A stretch of 64,000 bases of DNA. Origin: Pseudorhizobium banfieldiae. GTDB taxonomy: Bacteria; Pseudomonadota; Alphaproteobacteria; Rhizobiales; Rhizobiaceae. Within the stretch, counting starts at the first letter, position 1, and each line of letters begins with the position of its first letter. Made by a program: the position numbers and the translations under genes. The stretch is from contig NZ_FO082820.1 of NCBI RefSeq assembly GCF_000967425.1, positions 868,001 through 932,000 of the forward strand, in the 5' to 3' direction. The notes under the pieces are model-generated. The model did no database searches, was not told the origin of the DNA, and saw only the letters and a program-made list of their open reading frames with translations. This document shows positions 52,534 through 63,268 of the stretch, piece by piece.

Positions 52534-53205
52534 ATGCGCATTCTCGTAGTTGAAGACGACGTCAATCTGAGCCGGCAGCTGACCGATGCGCTGAAGGAGG
52601 CGGGTTATGTCGTCGACCAGGCGTTCGACGGCGAGGAGGGACATTTCCTCGGCGACACGGAACCCTATGATGCCGCCATCCTCGACATTGGCCTGCCCGT
52701 CATGGACGGAATAAGCGTAGTGGAGAAGTGGCGCACGGACGGCCGGCGGATGCCGGTCCTGATGCTCACGGCGCGCGATCGCTGGAGCGACAAGGTGGCC
52801 GGCATCGATGCGGGCGCCGACGACTACGTTGCCAAGCCCTTCCATGTGGAGGAAGTGCTGGCCCGCGTGCGCGCCCTCATCCGCCGCGCCGCCGGACATG
52901 CGTCCTCCGAACTCATCTGCGGGCCGGTCCGTCTCGACACCAAGGCGTCGAAGGCGAGCGTCGACGGCATGCCGCTGAAACTCACCTCCCACGAATTCCG
53001 GCTGCTCTCCTATCTGATGCATCACATGGGCCAGGTGGTGTCGCGCACGGAACTAGTCGAGCACATGTATGATCAGGATTTCGACCGCGACTCCAACACC
53101 ATCGAGGTGTTCATCGGGCGGCTGAGGAAGAAGCTCGGCGTGGACCTGATCGAGACGGTGCGCGGCCTCGGCTACAGGATGCAAGCCCCGACCGACGTCA
53201 GCTGA
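52534..53205 (+). CDS. feuP: OmpR/PhoB-family response regulator FeuP
   Basis: 223 residues. Receiver domain MRILVVEDDVNLSRQLTDAL with phospho-acceptor Asp in AAILDIGLPVMDG, then a winged helix with LTSHEFRLLSYLMHHMGQVVSR and IEVFIGRLRKKLG. In S. meliloti FeuP with FeuQ controls cyclic glucan export (ndvA) under low osmolarity. ATG 52534 is preferred to the GTG at 52522 because MRILVVEDD is the usual start. feuQ begins four bases after its stop. Confidence 0.88.
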   Translation: MRILVVEDDVNLSRQLTDALKEAGYVVDQAFDGEEGHFLGDTEPYDAAILDIGLPVMDGISVVEKWRTDGRRMPVLMLTARDRWSDKVAGIDAGADDYVAKPFHVEEVLARVRALIRRAAGHASSELICGPVRLDTKASKASVDGMPLKLTSHEFRLLSYLMHHMGQVVSRTELVEHMYDQDFDRDSNTIEVFIGRLRKKLGVDLIETVRGLGYRMQAPTDVS

Positions 53206-53209
53206 CGCC

Positions 53210-54616
53210 ATGACCGGGCCGAGTTCCCTTACCGCCCGCGTTCTCCTTCTCGCCACCCTCTGGTCCGGACTGGCCCTGGTGGTGATCGCCCTCGTGATTT
53301 CCGCCCTCTACCGTCAGTCTGCCGAACGGGCTTTCACCGACCTCTTGCGGGCGCAACTCTACAACGTCATCAATTCGGTTTCGATCGGCGAGGGCAACAA
53401 CCTCGCCGGTAACCCGCAACTGGGCGACCTGCGCTATTCCCAGCCGGAAACCGGCTGGTACTGGATCATCGAACCGCTCGGGACCTTCGCCGCCGCGCCG
53501 CTTTCCTCGCCGTCCCTGGGCGTTTCGAAGATTGCCGTCCCGAGCATCCTGAACGTTCCCTTCAACAACCGCTATGAGCGCTTCTATCCTGTGGTCGACG
53601 CCTTCGGAAACAATGTGCTGGTGGCCGAGACAGAGGTCGTGCTCGACAGCCAGGGGCGGGCGGCACGCTTCCGCGTTGCCGGGAACCTCGACGCCATGGA
53701 AGAGGACATCGCCACCTTCAACCGTAGCCTCTACATTGCCCTCGTGGTGTTCGGTCTCGGCAGCCTTGTCGTCAATGGCGGCGCCATCCTCTTCGGCCTG
53801 CAGCCGCTCGACAGGGCACGCCGCGCACTGGAAAGGATTCGCCGTGGCGACGCGGAGCGTCTTGAAGGGGAGTTTCCGCGCGAGGTCCTGCCGCTCGTCA
53901 ACGAGATCAATGCGCTGATCGAGAGCAACCGCCGCATCGTCGACCGTGCCCGCATGCAGGTCGGCAATCTCGCCCATTCGCTGAAGACCCCGCTTGCCGT
54001 CCTGCTGAACGAGGCCCGCTCGCTCGAGGCCACGCAGGGCGAACTGATGAGGTCGCAGGCGGAAGCCATGCAGGCGCAGGTGCAATCCTATCTCAACCGG
54101 GCGCGTATTGCAGCACAGCGTGAATCCGTGCTGGTTCGCACGGAGGTCGAGCCCGTGCTGGAGAGGCTCGTCCGCGTGATGCGCCGCCTCAACCCGGAGA
54201 GGGAATTCAACCTTTCGGTCTCTCCTGGCGCTGTTCTCGCGATGGAGCAGCAGGATGTCGAGGAGACAGTCGGCAACCTGCTGGAGAATGCCGCCCGCTT
54301 CTGCCGGACCGGCGTCTGGCTCAGGGTCGCTGCGGCAGCCGGACCTCCGGCCGGCGAACCGGCGGACACGATCCGCCGGACTTGGCTGGAAGTGGTGGTC
54401 GAGGACGATGGACCGGGACTGGAGCCCGGCCAGCTCGGCGAGGCGACGAAGCGTGGCCGCCGCTTCGACGAGAGCCGGCCCGGTGCGGGCCTCGGGCTCT
54501 CGATCGTGAGCGAGATCGCCGGCGAATACCAGGGCAGCTTCGAGCTTCAGCGCAGCGAAAAGGGTGGCCTGCGCGCAACACTTCTGTTGCCGTCGGTGAC
54601 GAAGGATGTTGCCTGA
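53210..54616 (+). CDS. feuQ: Sensor histidine kinase FeuQ
   Basis: 468 residues. Two membrane helices (about 12-30 and 172-195) flank a periplasmic sensor domain; a HAMP-like stretch is followed by the phospho-His box NLAHSLKTPLAVLLNEARSL and the ATPase motifs NLLENAARFC, VVEDDGPGLEPGQ and GAGLGLSIVSEIAGEY. Cognate kinase of FeuP by operon position. The H-box form AHSLKTPL groups it with the PhoQ/FeuQ kinases. Confidence 0.9.
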   Translation: MTGPSSLTARVLLLATLWSGLALVVIALVISALYRQSAERAFTDLLRAQLYNVINSVSIGEGNNLAGNPQLGDLRYSQPETGWYWIIEPLGTFAAAPLSSPSLGVSKIAVPSILNVPFNNRYERFYPVVDAFGNNVLVAETEVVLDSQGRAARFRVAGNLDAMEEDIATFNRSLYIALVVFGLGSLVVNGGAILFGLQPLDRARRALERIRRGDAERLEGEFPREVLPLVNEINALIESNRRIVDRARMQVGNLAHSLKTPLAVLLNEARSLEATQGELMRSQAEAMQAQVQSYLNRARIAAQRESVLVRTEVEPVLERLVRVMRRLNPEREFNLSVSPGAVLAMEQQDVEETVGNLLENAARFCRTGVWLRVAAAAGPPAGEPADTIRRTWLEVVVEDDGPGLEPGQLGEATKRGRRFDESRPGAGLGLSIVSEIAGEYQGSFELQRSEKGGLRATLLLPSVTKDVA

Positions 54617-54708
54617 CGCGGACAAAGGCTCCATATCCCCTTGGCGGGTCCCGGCGAGCATCGCCGCCCTGGCTCGATGCGGGAAATACTCCAACCGGTG
54701 CTGAACAC

Positions 54709-55128
54709 ATGCGTCTCAGAAGTTTGCAGATTGGTGCGACGTTCCTTGGTCTGGCAGTCATTGCCGGATGTTCGACTACATCCGGAAGCGGCGGCAGCCT
54801 GCTTCCGTCCAGGTCCTCGGGTTCGACGACCTATATCGCTGCATTGCAGGGCGGCATCGTCAGCCGCAGCGGCGTCGAGATCAGCAATAGCGACAGGGCA
54901 AGGGCACTGGAAGCCGAATATCGCGCACTGGAAGCGGCGGCGGTCGGCCAGCCTGTCACCTGGAGCGGCAGGGATGTCAGCGGACAGGTTGTCGCGGCTG
55001 CTCCCTACCAGGTTGGTTCGCAGAACTGCCGGCAGTACAAGCACACGCTGACTGCCAGCGGACGGCAGGCGATCGCACGCGGTGCGGCCTGCCGAAACAA
55101 GGACGGCAGCTGGACCCCGCTCATCTAA
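54709..55128 (+). CDS. Small lipoprotein of the 17-kDa surface-antigen type
   Basis: 139 residues. Lipoprotein signal with lipobox VIAGC (Cys21) after MRLRSLQIGATFLGL. The mature domain ends in QNCRQYKHTLTASGRQAIARGAACRNKDGSW, the pattern of the C-terminal part of the RT0821/17-kDa outer-membrane antigen family. Probably anchored in the outer membrane. Start chosen for the signal; the frame is open from 54382. Confidence 0.8.
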   Translation: MRLRSLQIGATFLGLAVIAGCSTTSGSGGSLLPSRSSGSTTYIAALQGGIVSRSGVEISNSDRARALEAEYRALEAAAVGQPVTWSGRDVSGQVVAAAPYQVGSQNCRQYKHTLTASGRQAIARGAACRNKDGSWTPLI

Positions 55129-55267
55129 GAATTTGACATAAGTCATGGCCGGAATCGCGCTACGGGTGCATCAGGGGCACAAGCAACTTGCGGCCAAACG
55201 CCTCAAATCTGTGTCATGACCGGCTTTGCCGTTGGAAAGGCAGCCCGGTTCCAGTATTTGGACCATT

Positions 55268-56407
55268 ATGTTCTTGTGGATCATCCTCGCTGTCCTGACC
55301 GCCGCCGTCGCGGCCGTCCTGCTCGTCACGCTGGCGCGCGGCGCCAAATCCGAAATTCCCGATCGCGCCGGAGAGATCGCCGTCTATAGAGATCAGATGG
55401 CCGAACTCGAGCGCGATCGCGAGCAGGGCCTGATCTCCGCGGAAGAGGCCGAGTATGCGAAGGCCGAGATCGGCCGCCGGCTGTTGTCGGCTGCCGGAGA
55501 GGCGGAGAGCCAGAGCGAAGCTCCCGCCGGCCGTACCGGCCTGACCGCAACAGGCGCAGCGGTGACCCTTCTCGTCCCCGCCGTGGGACTGTCCCTCTAT
55601 CTGTTGCTCGGCAATCCGCAGCTCCCGGACCAGCCGCTTGCCGCCCGACTTGAGAATCCCGGCCAGAACATGGCCTTGCTGGTCGCCAAGGCCGAACGGC
55701 ACCTGGCCGAGAACCCGAAGGACGGTGCGGGCTGGGACCTGCTGGCGCCGATCTACTTCAAGGCCAGGCGGCTGGGCGATGCGGAACTCGCATTCCGCAA
55801 TGCCATGCGGCTGCTTGGGACCAGCCCGGAGCGGCTTGACGGGCTGGGGGAGACCCTCGTTGCCGCCAATGACGGCATCGTCACCGAGGATGCGCGCCTC
55901 GCCTTCGAGGAGAGCCTGCGCCTTCAGCCGGACAATCCCCGCGCCCGCTTCTATGTCGGTCTCGGCCTGGAGCAGGCCGGCCGCCGCGACGAGGCACGCG
56001 CGGCCTTCGAGGCGATTGCCAAAGCTTCTCCGCCCGACGCGCCTTGGATGGACCTGATCCGGCAGCATATCGCGGCGACCGGCGGTACGCCCCCGCAGGC
56101 GGCGGAAGCGACGAACGGGCCATCCGCGGACGACATGGCTGCGGCGGGCCAGATGTCCGAAGGCGATCGCCAGAACATGATCCGCGGCATGGTGGAGAGC
56201 CTCGCGGCCCGCCTGCAGGACGATCCGAACAACCTGGAAGGCTGGCTCCGGCTGGTGCGGTCCTATTCCGTGCTCGGCGACAAAGAAAAGGCCGAGGAAG
56301 CGCTTAAGAGCGGCTTGAAGACATTCCCGGCGGAAGGCAGCGAGGGGCAGCAACTGATTGCGCTTGCCCGCGAGGTTGGCCTGGCCGTCGAAGGAGCGAC
56401 GCAATGA
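55268..56407 (+). CDS. cycH: Cytochrome c maturation protein CycH (CcmI)
   Basis: 379 residues. N-terminal CcmI membrane helix [20 protein letters not shown], then a cytoplasmic leucine-zipper-like segment ([23 protein letters not shown]), a second helix ([20 protein letters not shown]), and periplasmic TPR repeats ([70 protein letters not shown]). It presents apocytochrome c to the haem lyase. First gene of cycHJKL; a TTGACA-like -35 lies at 55133. Starts overlap downstream by ATGA. Confidence 0.92.
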   Translation: MFLWIILAVLTAAVAAVLLVTLARGAKSEIPDRAGEIAVYRDQMAELERDREQGLISAEEAEYAKAEIGRRLLSAAGEAESQSEAPAGRTGLTATGAAVTLLVPAVGLSLYLLLGNPQLPDQPLAARLENPGQNMALLVAKAERHLAENPKDGAGWDLLAPIYFKARRLGDAELAFRNAMRLLGTSPERLDGLGETLVAANDGIVTEDARLAFEESLRLQPDNPRARFYVGLGLEQAGRRDEARAAFEAIAKASPPDAPWMDLIRQHIAATGGTPPQAAEATNGPSADDMAAAGQMSEGDRQNMIRGMVESLAARLQDDPNNLEGWLRLVRSYSVLGDKEKAEEALKSGLKTFPAEGSEGQQLIALAREVGLAVEGATQ

Positions 56408-56859
56408 CACGCAAACAGAAACGTCTCACCATCATCGCCGGCGGCATGAGCTTCATCCTCGCCGCCGTCCTCCTGGTCATGTTCGCCTTCAGCCAGTCGG
56501 TCGCCTATTTCTATATGCCGGCAGATCTCGCCACCACGGAGGTTTCTCCGGGCACGCGCATCCGCCTTGGCGGCCTGGTGGCCGAGGGATCGGTCAAGCG
56601 TGGTGCGGGTTCTACGGTAAGCTTCTCGGTAACCGACGGCTCGAACACGGTGCCGGTCAGCTATACGGGCATCCTGCCCGACCTGTTCCGCGAGGGACAG
56701 GGCGTGGTGACCGAAGGCGCGTTCGACGCTGCGACCCACTCCTTCGTTGCGGATTCTGTGCTGGCCAAGCATGATGAGAACTACATGCCGAAGGAAGTGG
56801 CCGACCGCCTGAAGGAGCAGGGGGTCTGGCAGCACGGCGGGGAGGCGGCGACGCAATGA
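56404..56859 (+). CDS. cycJ: Haem chaperone CycJ (CcmE)
   Basis: 151 residues. One N-terminal membrane helix, then the OB-fold: [57 protein letters not shown]. The His in LAKHDENY binds haem covalently. Overlaps both cycH and cycK by ATGA. Confidence 0.95.
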   Translation: MTRKQKRLTIIAGGMSFILAAVLLVMFAFSQSVAYFYMPADLATTEVSPGTRIRLGGLVAEGSVKRGAGSTVSFSVTDGSNTVPVSYTGILPDLFREGQGVVTEGAFDAATHSFVADSVLAKHDENYMPKEVADRLKEQGVWQHGGEAATQ

Positions 56860-58844
56860 TCATCGAAGTCGGACATTATGCGCTCGTCCTTGCGCTCGCC
56901 ACCGCGCTGATCGTGTCGATCCTGCCGTTGATCGGCGCGCGCCGCAACGATGCGGCGATGATGGCGCTGGCGCCGGTCGGTTCGATCCTGATGTTCCTGC
57001 TGGTGCTGTTCTCCTTCTCGGCTCTGACCTGGGCCTATGCGGCCTCCGACTTTTCGGTGAAGAACGTTTGGGAGAATTCCCACTCGATGATGCCGTTGGT
57101 CTACAAGTTCTCCGGCGTCTGGGGCAACCACGAAGGCTCGATGCTGCTCTGGCTGCTGATCCTGGTCTTTTTCAGCGCCCTCGTCGCCTTCTTCGGGCGC
57201 AACCTCCCCGACACGCTGCATGCCAATGTGCTGGCGGTGCAGGGCTGGATCGCTACCGCCTTCACGCTGTTCATCCTGCTGACATCCAATCCTTTCGCCC
57301 GCCTCAGTCCGGCGCCTGCCGAAGGCCAGGACCTTAACCCGATCCTCCAGGACCCGGGACTGGCGGTGCATCCGCCGCTCCTCTATCTCGGCTATGTAGG
57401 CTTTTCCGTCTGCTTCTCCTTCGCGGTCGCGGCCTTGATCGAGGGCCGTATCGATGCGGCCTGGGCGCGCTGGGTGCGTCCGTGGACGCTGGCTGCTTGG
57501 ACCTTCCTGACTGCCGGCATCGCGATGGGCTCCTACTGGGCCTATTACGAACTCGGCTGGGGCGGCTGGTGGTTCTGGGACCCGGTCGAAAACGCCTCCT
57601 TCATGCCCTGGCTCGCCGGCACCGCGCTTCTGCACTCGGCGCTGGTGATGGAGAAACGCGAGGCGCTGAAAATCTGGACCGTGCTGCTGGCGATCATGAC
57701 CTTCTCGCTGTCGCTGCTCGGCACCTTCCTTGTCCGCTCGGGTGTGCTGACCTCGGTTCACGCCTTTGCCACGGACCCCACGCGCGGCATCTTCATCCTG
57801 GCAATCCTCATGCTGTTCATTGGCGGTGCCTTTGCGCTCTTCGCCTGGCGGGCACCGATGCTGAAGTCCGGTGGCCTTTTCGCGCCGATCTCTCGCGAAG
57901 GTTCGCTCGTCCTCAACAACCTGATCCTGACGGTCGCAACGGCGACGGTCCTGATCGGAACGCTTTATCCGCTGGTGCTGGAAACGCTGACCGGCGAGAA
58001 GATTTCGGTCGGGGCGCCATTCTTCAACATGACCTTCGGGCTGCTGATGATCCCGCTGCTGATCGCCGTTCCGTTCGGGCCGATGCTCGCCTGGAAGCGG
58101 GGCGACCTGCTCGCCGCACTGCAGCGCCTCTACGTCGCCGCCGGACTGGCGCTGGTGGCAGGCCTGACCCTCTACTACATCGAGAACGGCGGCCCGGTGA
58201 TGGCTGTCTTCGGCCTCGCCATCGCCTTCTGGGGGATGTTCGGTGCACTGGCCGACCTCTGGTATCGCGCCAACTTCGGCAAGCTGCCGTTCAACGTCGC
58301 CTGGCGTCGGCTGGTCGGCCTGCCGCGGTCGGCCTTCGGGACGGCGCTGGCGCATTTCGGCCTCGGCGTGACCGTCCTCGGCATCGTCATGGTGACGACA
58401 TATGAGACGGAAACGGTTGTCGAGATGAAGCAGGGCATGGCGGCGGAAGCCGGCGGCTACTCGCTCGTCTTCGACGGCATGCGCGAGGCGGTTGGTCCGA
58501 ACTATACCGAGGAACAGGGACACTTCACCATCAGCCAAGGAGGCGTGGTGGTGGCAGATACGTGGTCGTCGAAGCGGCTCTATACCGCAAGGCGCATGCC
58601 GACGACGGAAGCCGGCATCGTCACCTTCGGATTCAGTCAGCTCTACGTCTCGCTGGGCGACCCGATCGCCGGTGGCGGCATGGTGGTGCGCATCTGGTGG
58701 AAGCCCTTCATCCTCTGCATCTGGGGTGGATCGCTGATCATGATGATTGGCGGCTTCGTCTCGCTCTCCGACCGGCGGCTGCGGGTGGGTGCCCCGACGC
58801 GCCGCGCCCGTGCCGTCCGCCCGGCGATGGAGGCGGCGGAATGA
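56856..58844 (+). CDS. cycK: Haem lyase subunit CycK (CcmF)
   Basis: 662 residues with about 15 membrane helices. The haem-handling signature [20 protein letters not shown] is intact, as are the lead-in [15 protein letters not shown] and [14 protein letters not shown]. It attaches haem to apocytochrome c together with CycL and CycH. Overlaps with both neighbours indicate tight translational coupling. Confidence 0.97.
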   Translation: MIIEVGHYALVLALATALIVSILPLIGARRNDAAMMALAPVGSILMFLLVLFSFSALTWAYAASDFSVKNVWENSHSMMPLVYKFSGVWGNHEGSMLLWLLILVFFSALVAFFGRNLPDTLHANVLAVQGWIATAFTLFILLTSNPFARLSPAPAEGQDLNPILQDPGLAVHPPLLYLGYVGFSVCFSFAVAALIEGRIDAAWARWVRPWTLAAWTFLTAGIAMGSYWAYYELGWGGWWFWDPVENASFMPWLAGTALLHSALVMEKREALKIWTVLLAIMTFSLSLLGTFLVRSGVLTSVHAFATDPTRGIFILAILMLFIGGAFALFAWRAPMLKSGGLFAPISREGSLVLNNLILTVATATVLIGTLYPLVLETLTGEKISVGAPFFNMTFGLLMIPLLIAVPFGPMLAWKRGDLLAALQRLYVAAGLALVAGLTLYYIENGGPVMAVFGLAIAFWGMFGALADLWYRANFGKLPFNVAWRRLVGLPRSAFGTALAHFGLGVTVLGIVMVTTYETETVVEMKQGMAAEAGGYSLVFDGMREAVGPNYTEEQGHFTISQGGVVVADTWSSKRLYTARRMPTTEAGIVTFGFSQLYVSLGDPIAGGGMVVRIWWKPFILCIWGGSLIMMIGGFVSLSDRRLRVGAPTRRARAVRPAMEAAE

Positions 58845-59299
58845 TCCGCAAGTTTCTCCTCGTCCTCCTCATCCTGCTCGCCCCCCTTCCGGCGCTCGCG
58901 GTCAATCCCGACGAGATCCTCGCCGATCCTGTGCTCGAGGAGCGGGCGAGAAACCTCTCGGCGAACCTGCGCTGCATGGTCTGCCAGAACCAATCGATCG
59001 ACGACTCCAATGCGGAACTGGCCCGGGACCTGAGGGTCCTGGTGCGTGAACGGCTGCAGCAGGGTGACACGGACGAAGAGGTGATAGACTACGTCGTCTC
59101 CCGCTATGGCGAGTTCGTGCTGCTGAAGCCGCGTTTTTCCCTCCGCACCATGCTTCTGTGGACCGCTCCTGCATTGCTGCTCGGCATCGGCGGGATCGTG
59201 CTTGTGCTGATGGCCCGCGGGCGCCTCAGGGCACGCGCGCCGGCTCCTCTTTCGGCCGAGGAGCAGGCCCGGATCGACGAGCTTCTCGACAGGCGCTAG
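58841..59299 (+). CDS. cycL: Cytochrome c maturation protein CycL (CcmH)
   Basis: 152 residues. A signal peptide (ending PALA) is followed by the thiol-redox motif [19 protein letters not shown] and a C-terminal membrane helix ([20 protein letters not shown]). It reduces the CXXCH cysteines of apocytochrome c. Last gene of the operon; degP follows after 134 bp. Confidence 0.95.
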   Translation: MIRKFLLVLLILLAPLPALAVNPDEILADPVLEERARNLSANLRCMVCQNQSIDDSNAELARDLRVLVRERLQQGDTDEEVIDYVVSRYGEFVLLKPRFSLRTMLLWTAPALLLGIGGIVLVLMARGRLRARAPAPLSAEEQARIDELLDRR

Positions 59300-59433
59300 C
59301 CAGCCCCAACATTACGAAGTTTTCATCCGCCTGACACCTGCAGTTAAGGTGAGCCTTCCTATATCTCTTCGCATCCACCGCCTTCCGGGCGCTTCCCGGA
59401 AACAGACACAGTGAAGAGAAGAAGGTACTCACA

Positions 59434-60978
59434 ATGCTCAACAGCAAATTCGGACGCCCCTCGCTGAAGACCGTGCTGAAGACCTCGACGGTCGCCGGGC
59501 TGACCGCGGTGATGCTGTCGACCGGCGTCCCCGGACAGGTCATCGAGTCGTTCGCCGATCCCGTCAAGGTTCAGGCGCCACAGGCTCCCAGCTTCGCCGA
59601 CGTCGTCTCCGCCGTCTCGCCGGCCGTCGTGTCGGTGCGTGTCCAGTCGGAAACCCAGGCGGCCAGCGACAACAGCAATTTCTCCTTCAACTTTGGCGGC
59701 CAGGGCTTTGAGGACCTGCCGGACGATCACCCGTTGAAGCGGTTCTTCCGCGATTTCGGTGGCCCGCAGTTCCGCGACGGTCCAGACAGCGACCGCAGCG
59801 AGCGCAACGGTCCGCGTCGCCTGCGCCCGACCTCCCAAGGCTCCGGCTTCTTCATCTCCGAGGACGGCTACCTCGTCACCAACAACCACGTCATCGCCGA
59901 CGGTGCCGCCTATACGGTGGTACTGGATGACGGCACCGAACTCGACGCCAAGCTGATCGGCTCCGACAGCCGCACCGACCTTGCGGTGCTGAAGGTCGAT
60001 GCCAATCGCGAATTCACCTATGTCAACTTCGCGGACGACACGAAGGTGCGCGTCGGCGACTGGGTCGTGGCGGTCGGTAACCCGTTCGGCCTCGGCGGTT
60101 CTGTGACGGCGGGCATCATCTCGGCCCGCGGCCGTGACATCGGCTCTGGTCCATATGACGATTACATCCAGATCGATGCGGCCGTGAACCGCGGCAATTC
60201 CGGCGGTCCCGCCTTCAATCTCGAGGGTGAGGTCATCGGCATCAATACGGCGATCTTCTCACCTTCGGGCGGCAATGTCGGCATCGCCTTCGCCATTCCC
60301 GCTTCGGTTGCCCGCGACGTGGTGACGGAACTGATGAAGGACGGCAAGGTCGAGCGTGGCTGGCTCGGCGTGCAGATCCAGCCGGTCAACAAGGACATTG
60401 CCGAATCGCTTGGCCTCTCTGAGGCGCAGGGCGCCCTCGTCGTTGCTCCGCAGGAAGGTTCGCCGGGTCAGAAGGCCGGCATCAAGGAAGGCGACGTGAT
60501 CACCGCCCTCAATGGCGATCCGATCAAGGATGCTCGCGATCTCGCGCGCAAGGTCGCCGCCATGAATCCGAACGCGAAGGTCGATATCGCTATCTGGCGT
60601 GACGGCAAGTCCCAGAACCTCGAAGTGACACTGGGCAACCTGGCCAGCGAGCAATCCGCAAGCGCCGATACGGAGACACCGGAAGCTCCCGCGCCTTCGA
60701 CGGAGCAGGCGTTGGCAAGCCTTGGCATCACGGTAGCGCCTGCCGAGGACGGCGCAGGTCTCTCTGTCGTCGAAGTCGATCCGGAGTCTGAAGCGGCAGG
60801 TCGCGGCCTGCGTGCCGGCGAGAAGATCGTCTCGGTCAACAACCAGTCCGTGAAGACTGCCGCCGACATCGAGAAGGTCATCGAGCAGGCCCGCAACGAT
60901 GGGCGCAGCCGCGCGCTGTTCCAGGTTGAGTCCGATCGTGGCAGCCGCTTCATCGCGCTCCCGATCAACGAAGGCTGA
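59434..60978 (+). CDS. degP: DegP/HtrA-type periplasmic serine protease
   Basis: 514 residues. Signal region SLKTVLKTSTVAGLTAVMLS, protease domain with catalytic His (TNNHVIADG), Asp (SRTDLAVLKV) and Ser (NRGNSGGPAFN), then two PDZ domains (around 290-380 and 420-505, with GSPGQKAGIKEGDVI and EAAGRGLRAGEKIV). A periplasmic protease/chaperone. Position after cycL matches degP1 of S. meliloti. A strong terminator follows at 61001-61034. Confidence 0.95.
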   Translation: MLNSKFGRPSLKTVLKTSTVAGLTAVMLSTGVPGQVIESFADPVKVQAPQAPSFADVVSAVSPAVVSVRVQSETQAASDNSNFSFNFGGQGFEDLPDDHPLKRFFRDFGGPQFRDGPDSDRSERNGPRRLRPTSQGSGFFISEDGYLVTNNHVIADGAAYTVVLDDGTELDAKLIGSDSRTDLAVLKVDANREFTYVNFADDTKVRVGDWVVAVGNPFGLGGSVTAGIISARGRDIGSGPYDDYIQIDAAVNRGNSGGPAFNLEGEVIGINTAIFSPSGGNVGIAFAIPASVARDVVTELMKDGKVERGWLGVQIQPVNKDIAESLGLSEAQGALVVAPQEGSPGQKAGIKEGDVITALNGDPIKDARDLARKVAAMNPNAKVDIAIWRDGKSQNLEVTLGNLASEQSASADTETPEAPAPSTEQALASLGITVAPAEDGAGLSVVEVDPESEAAGRGLRAGEKIVSVNNQSVKTAADIEKVIEQARNDGRSRALFQVESDRGSRFIALPINEG

Positions 60979-61000
60979 TCCTCCCAATCGGCATCAGGAA

Positions 61001-61034
61001 GGGGCGCCGCCGGTCACGTCGGCGCCCCCTTTTC
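61001..61034 (+). terminator. Rho-independent terminator after degP
   Basis: GGGGCGCCG (61001-61009), ten-base loop, CGGCGCCCC (61020-61028), then CTTTTC. Perfect 9-bp GC stem, 22 bp past the degP stop. Confidence 0.85.
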
Positions 61035-61068
61035 ATTTCCTCCGCCGGTCTGCAGTCAAGGAGCGAAG

Positions 61069-61824
61069 ATGGACGCCCCCGCCCGCCACGCCGATCCCCG
61101 TGAATCCGATGGTGCAAACGGCGCCGCCGACGCTATGGTGCCGCACATGAAGATTCTGGTGATTGAAGACGACCTCGAAGCGGCCGCCTACATGACGAAA
61201 GCCTTCCGCGAGGCCGGCATCGTCGTCGACCATGCAAGCGACGGCGAGAGCGGCCTCTTCATGGGCAGCGAGAACAGCTATGACGTCATGGTCATCGACA
61301 GGATGCTGCCGCGCCGCGACGGCTTGTCGGTGATCAGCGAATTGCGCAAGCGTGGCGTCGAGACGCCGGTGCTGATCCTCTCCGCCCTCGGTCAGGTGGA
61401 TGACCGGGTGACCGGCCTGAGAGCCGGTGGCGACGACTACCTGCCCAAGCCCTATGCCTTCTCCGAACTCCTGGCACGCGTGGAAGTGCTCGGTCGCCGC
61501 AAGGGCAAGCCCGAGCAGGACATGGTCTATCGCGTCGGCGACCTGGAGCTCGACCGGTTGTCCCATGAGGTGAAGCGTGCGGGCAGGGATATCCTCCTGC
61601 AGCCGCGCGAATTCCGGCTTCTCGAATACCTGATGAAGAATGCCGGGCAGGTGGTGACCCGCACCATGCTGCTGGAACATGTCTGGGACTATCACTTCGA
61701 CCCGCAGACCAATGTGATCGACGTGCATGTGTCGCGGCTCCGCTCGAAGATCGAGAAGGACTTCGACAGGCCGCTCCTGAAGACGATTCGCGGCGCCGGC
61801 TACATGATCAAGGACGAGGCGTGA
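61069..61824 (+). CDS. OmpR-family response regulator downstream of degP
   Basis: 251 residues, or 225 from MKILVIEDD at 61147. AAGGAG five bases before 61069 supports the longer form. The receiver has Asp in VMVIDRMLPRRDG and the Lys of LPKPYAFSE; the winged helix has LQPREFRLLEYLMKNAGQVVTR and VIDVHVSRLRSKIEKDF. It is paired with the kinase four bases downstream; synteny with S. meliloti suggests a degP-linked envelope-stress system. Confidence 0.9.
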   Translation: MDAPARHADPRESDGANGAADAMVPHMKILVIEDDLEAAAYMTKAFREAGIVVDHASDGESGLFMGSENSYDVMVIDRMLPRRDGLSVISELRKRGVETPVLILSALGQVDDRVTGLRAGGDDYLPKPYAFSELLARVEVLGRRKGKPEQDMVYRVGDLELDRLSHEVKRAGRDILLQPREFRLLEYLMKNAGQVVTRTMLLEHVWDYHFDPQTNVIDVHVSRLRSKIEKDFDRPLLKTIRGAGYMIKDEA

Positions 61825-61828
61825 GTCC

Positions 61829-63241
61829 GTGCTGACCCGGCTTCGTCTCATGTTCCGTTCGACGGCCGTGCGGCTGTCTGCGCTCTACATCCTGCTTTTC
61901 GCGATCTGTGCCGCATTCCTCGTCGTCTACGTGACGGCGATGTCGGAGCGGATTCTGGCGCAGCAGACGAGGGAGAACCTCGTCCAAGAGGTGGCCGACA
62001 TACAGCGTTCCTTCGAGCGCGGCGGACTGAACGGCATGCTGCGGCTCATGGAGCGGCGGGCGCGTCAGCCCGGTGCCAATCTCTACGTCGTCGCCGGGCC
62101 GAACGGCGAAATCCTCGCCGGCAACGTCGCCTCGCTGCAGCCGGGGGTGCTCGACGAGCAGGGCTGGACCCGCTTTCCCTTCGCCTACAAGCCCTTCTCC
62201 GAAGCGGGCGCGGAGCGCGAGCACATGGCAATCGCCAATGTCGTGGTGATGGAGAACGGCCTGCGGGTGATGGTCGGCCGGGATCTCGGCGAACCGGGCC
62301 GGTTCCGCGGCATTGTCCGCCGCGCGCTGATGCTGGCGCTGACGATCATGGGGATCGGTGCGCTGTTCATCTGGTTCGGGATCGGCCGCAATGCGCTGAA
62401 GCGGATCGACCGGATGTCGGCGGCAAGCCAGAAGATCATGGCCGGCGATCTTTCGCAGCGCCTGCCGGTTGGCCGCTCGGGCGACGAGTTCGATCGGCTG
62501 TCAGAATCGCTCAACGCGATGCTGGGGCGCATCGAGAAGCTGAACGAGGGCTTGCGGCAGGTCTCCGACAACATCGCCCATGACCTCAAGACGCCGCTGA
62601 CGAGGCTGCGCAACAAGGCGGCGGATGCCCTGGGAGACGAGGAACCGGAAAGCCGCCGCGTGGCACTGGAGGGGATTATTGCGGAGTCCGACCAACTGAT
62701 CCGAACCTTCAACGCGCTGCTGATGATCTCCCGCGTCGAGGCGGGATCGATCGCCGCCGAGATGAGCGAGGTCGACCTGTCCGCCATCTCCGCAGACAGC
62801 TGCGAACTCTACGAGCCCGTCGCCGAAGAAGCGGGCCTGAAGCTGGAAACCGCGATCGAACCGGGCGTGAGGGTCAAGGGAAATCGGGAACTGATCGGCC
62901 AAGCGATCTTCAACCTGCTCGACAATGCCATCAAGTATGGTGGCGAGGGGAAGGGGGCAGGCGAGATCCGGCTGGTGCTGAGGCTCGAGGATGGCTCGCC
63001 GCGGCTTTCGGTCTGCGACAGCGGCCCAGGCGTGCCGGAGGACAAGCGCCATGAGGTGACGAAGCGCTTCGTACGCCTCGATGCCAGCCGATCGAAGCCC
63101 GGCACCGGGCTCGGGCTTTCGCTGGTGGAGGCGGTGATGGACCTGCATGGCGGATCGCTCAGGCTTTCTGCAACCCATCCCGAGCGGGAGAATGCGCCGG
63201 GGTTGACGGCCACCATGGTATTCCCGCCGTTCAGGCCCTAA
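61829..63241 (+). CDS. Sensor histidine kinase downstream of degP
   Basis: 470 residues from a GTG start. Two membrane helices (about 14-35 and 160-185) bracket a periplasmic domain; HAMP near RMSAASQKIMAGDLSQRL; H-box SDNIAHDLKTPLTRLRNKA; ATPase motifs NLLDNAIKYGG, VCDSGPGVPEDK and GTGLGLSLVEAVMDLHGG. Partner of the preceding response regulator. glnE begins 27 bp after its stop. Confidence 0.92.
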   Translation: MLTRLRLMFRSTAVRLSALYILLFAICAAFLVVYVTAMSERILAQQTRENLVQEVADIQRSFERGGLNGMLRLMERRARQPGANLYVVAGPNGEILAGNVASLQPGVLDEQGWTRFPFAYKPFSEAGAEREHMAIANVVVMENGLRVMVGRDLGEPGRFRGIVRRALMLALTIMGIGALFIWFGIGRNALKRIDRMSAASQKIMAGDLSQRLPVGRSGDEFDRLSESLNAMLGRIEKLNEGLRQVSDNIAHDLKTPLTRLRNKAADALGDEEPESRRVALEGIIAESDQLIRTFNALLMISRVEAGSIAAEMSEVDLSAISADSCELYEPVAEEAGLKLETAIEPGVRVKGNRELIGQAIFNLLDNAIKYGGEGKGAGEIRLVLRLEDGSPRLSVCDSGPGVPEDKRHEVTKRFVRLDASRSKPGTGLGLSLVEAVMDLHGGSLRLSATHPERENAPGLTATMVFPPFRP

Positions 63242-63268
63242 GAAGAGGGTCGTCGAGGGAGGACGCCG

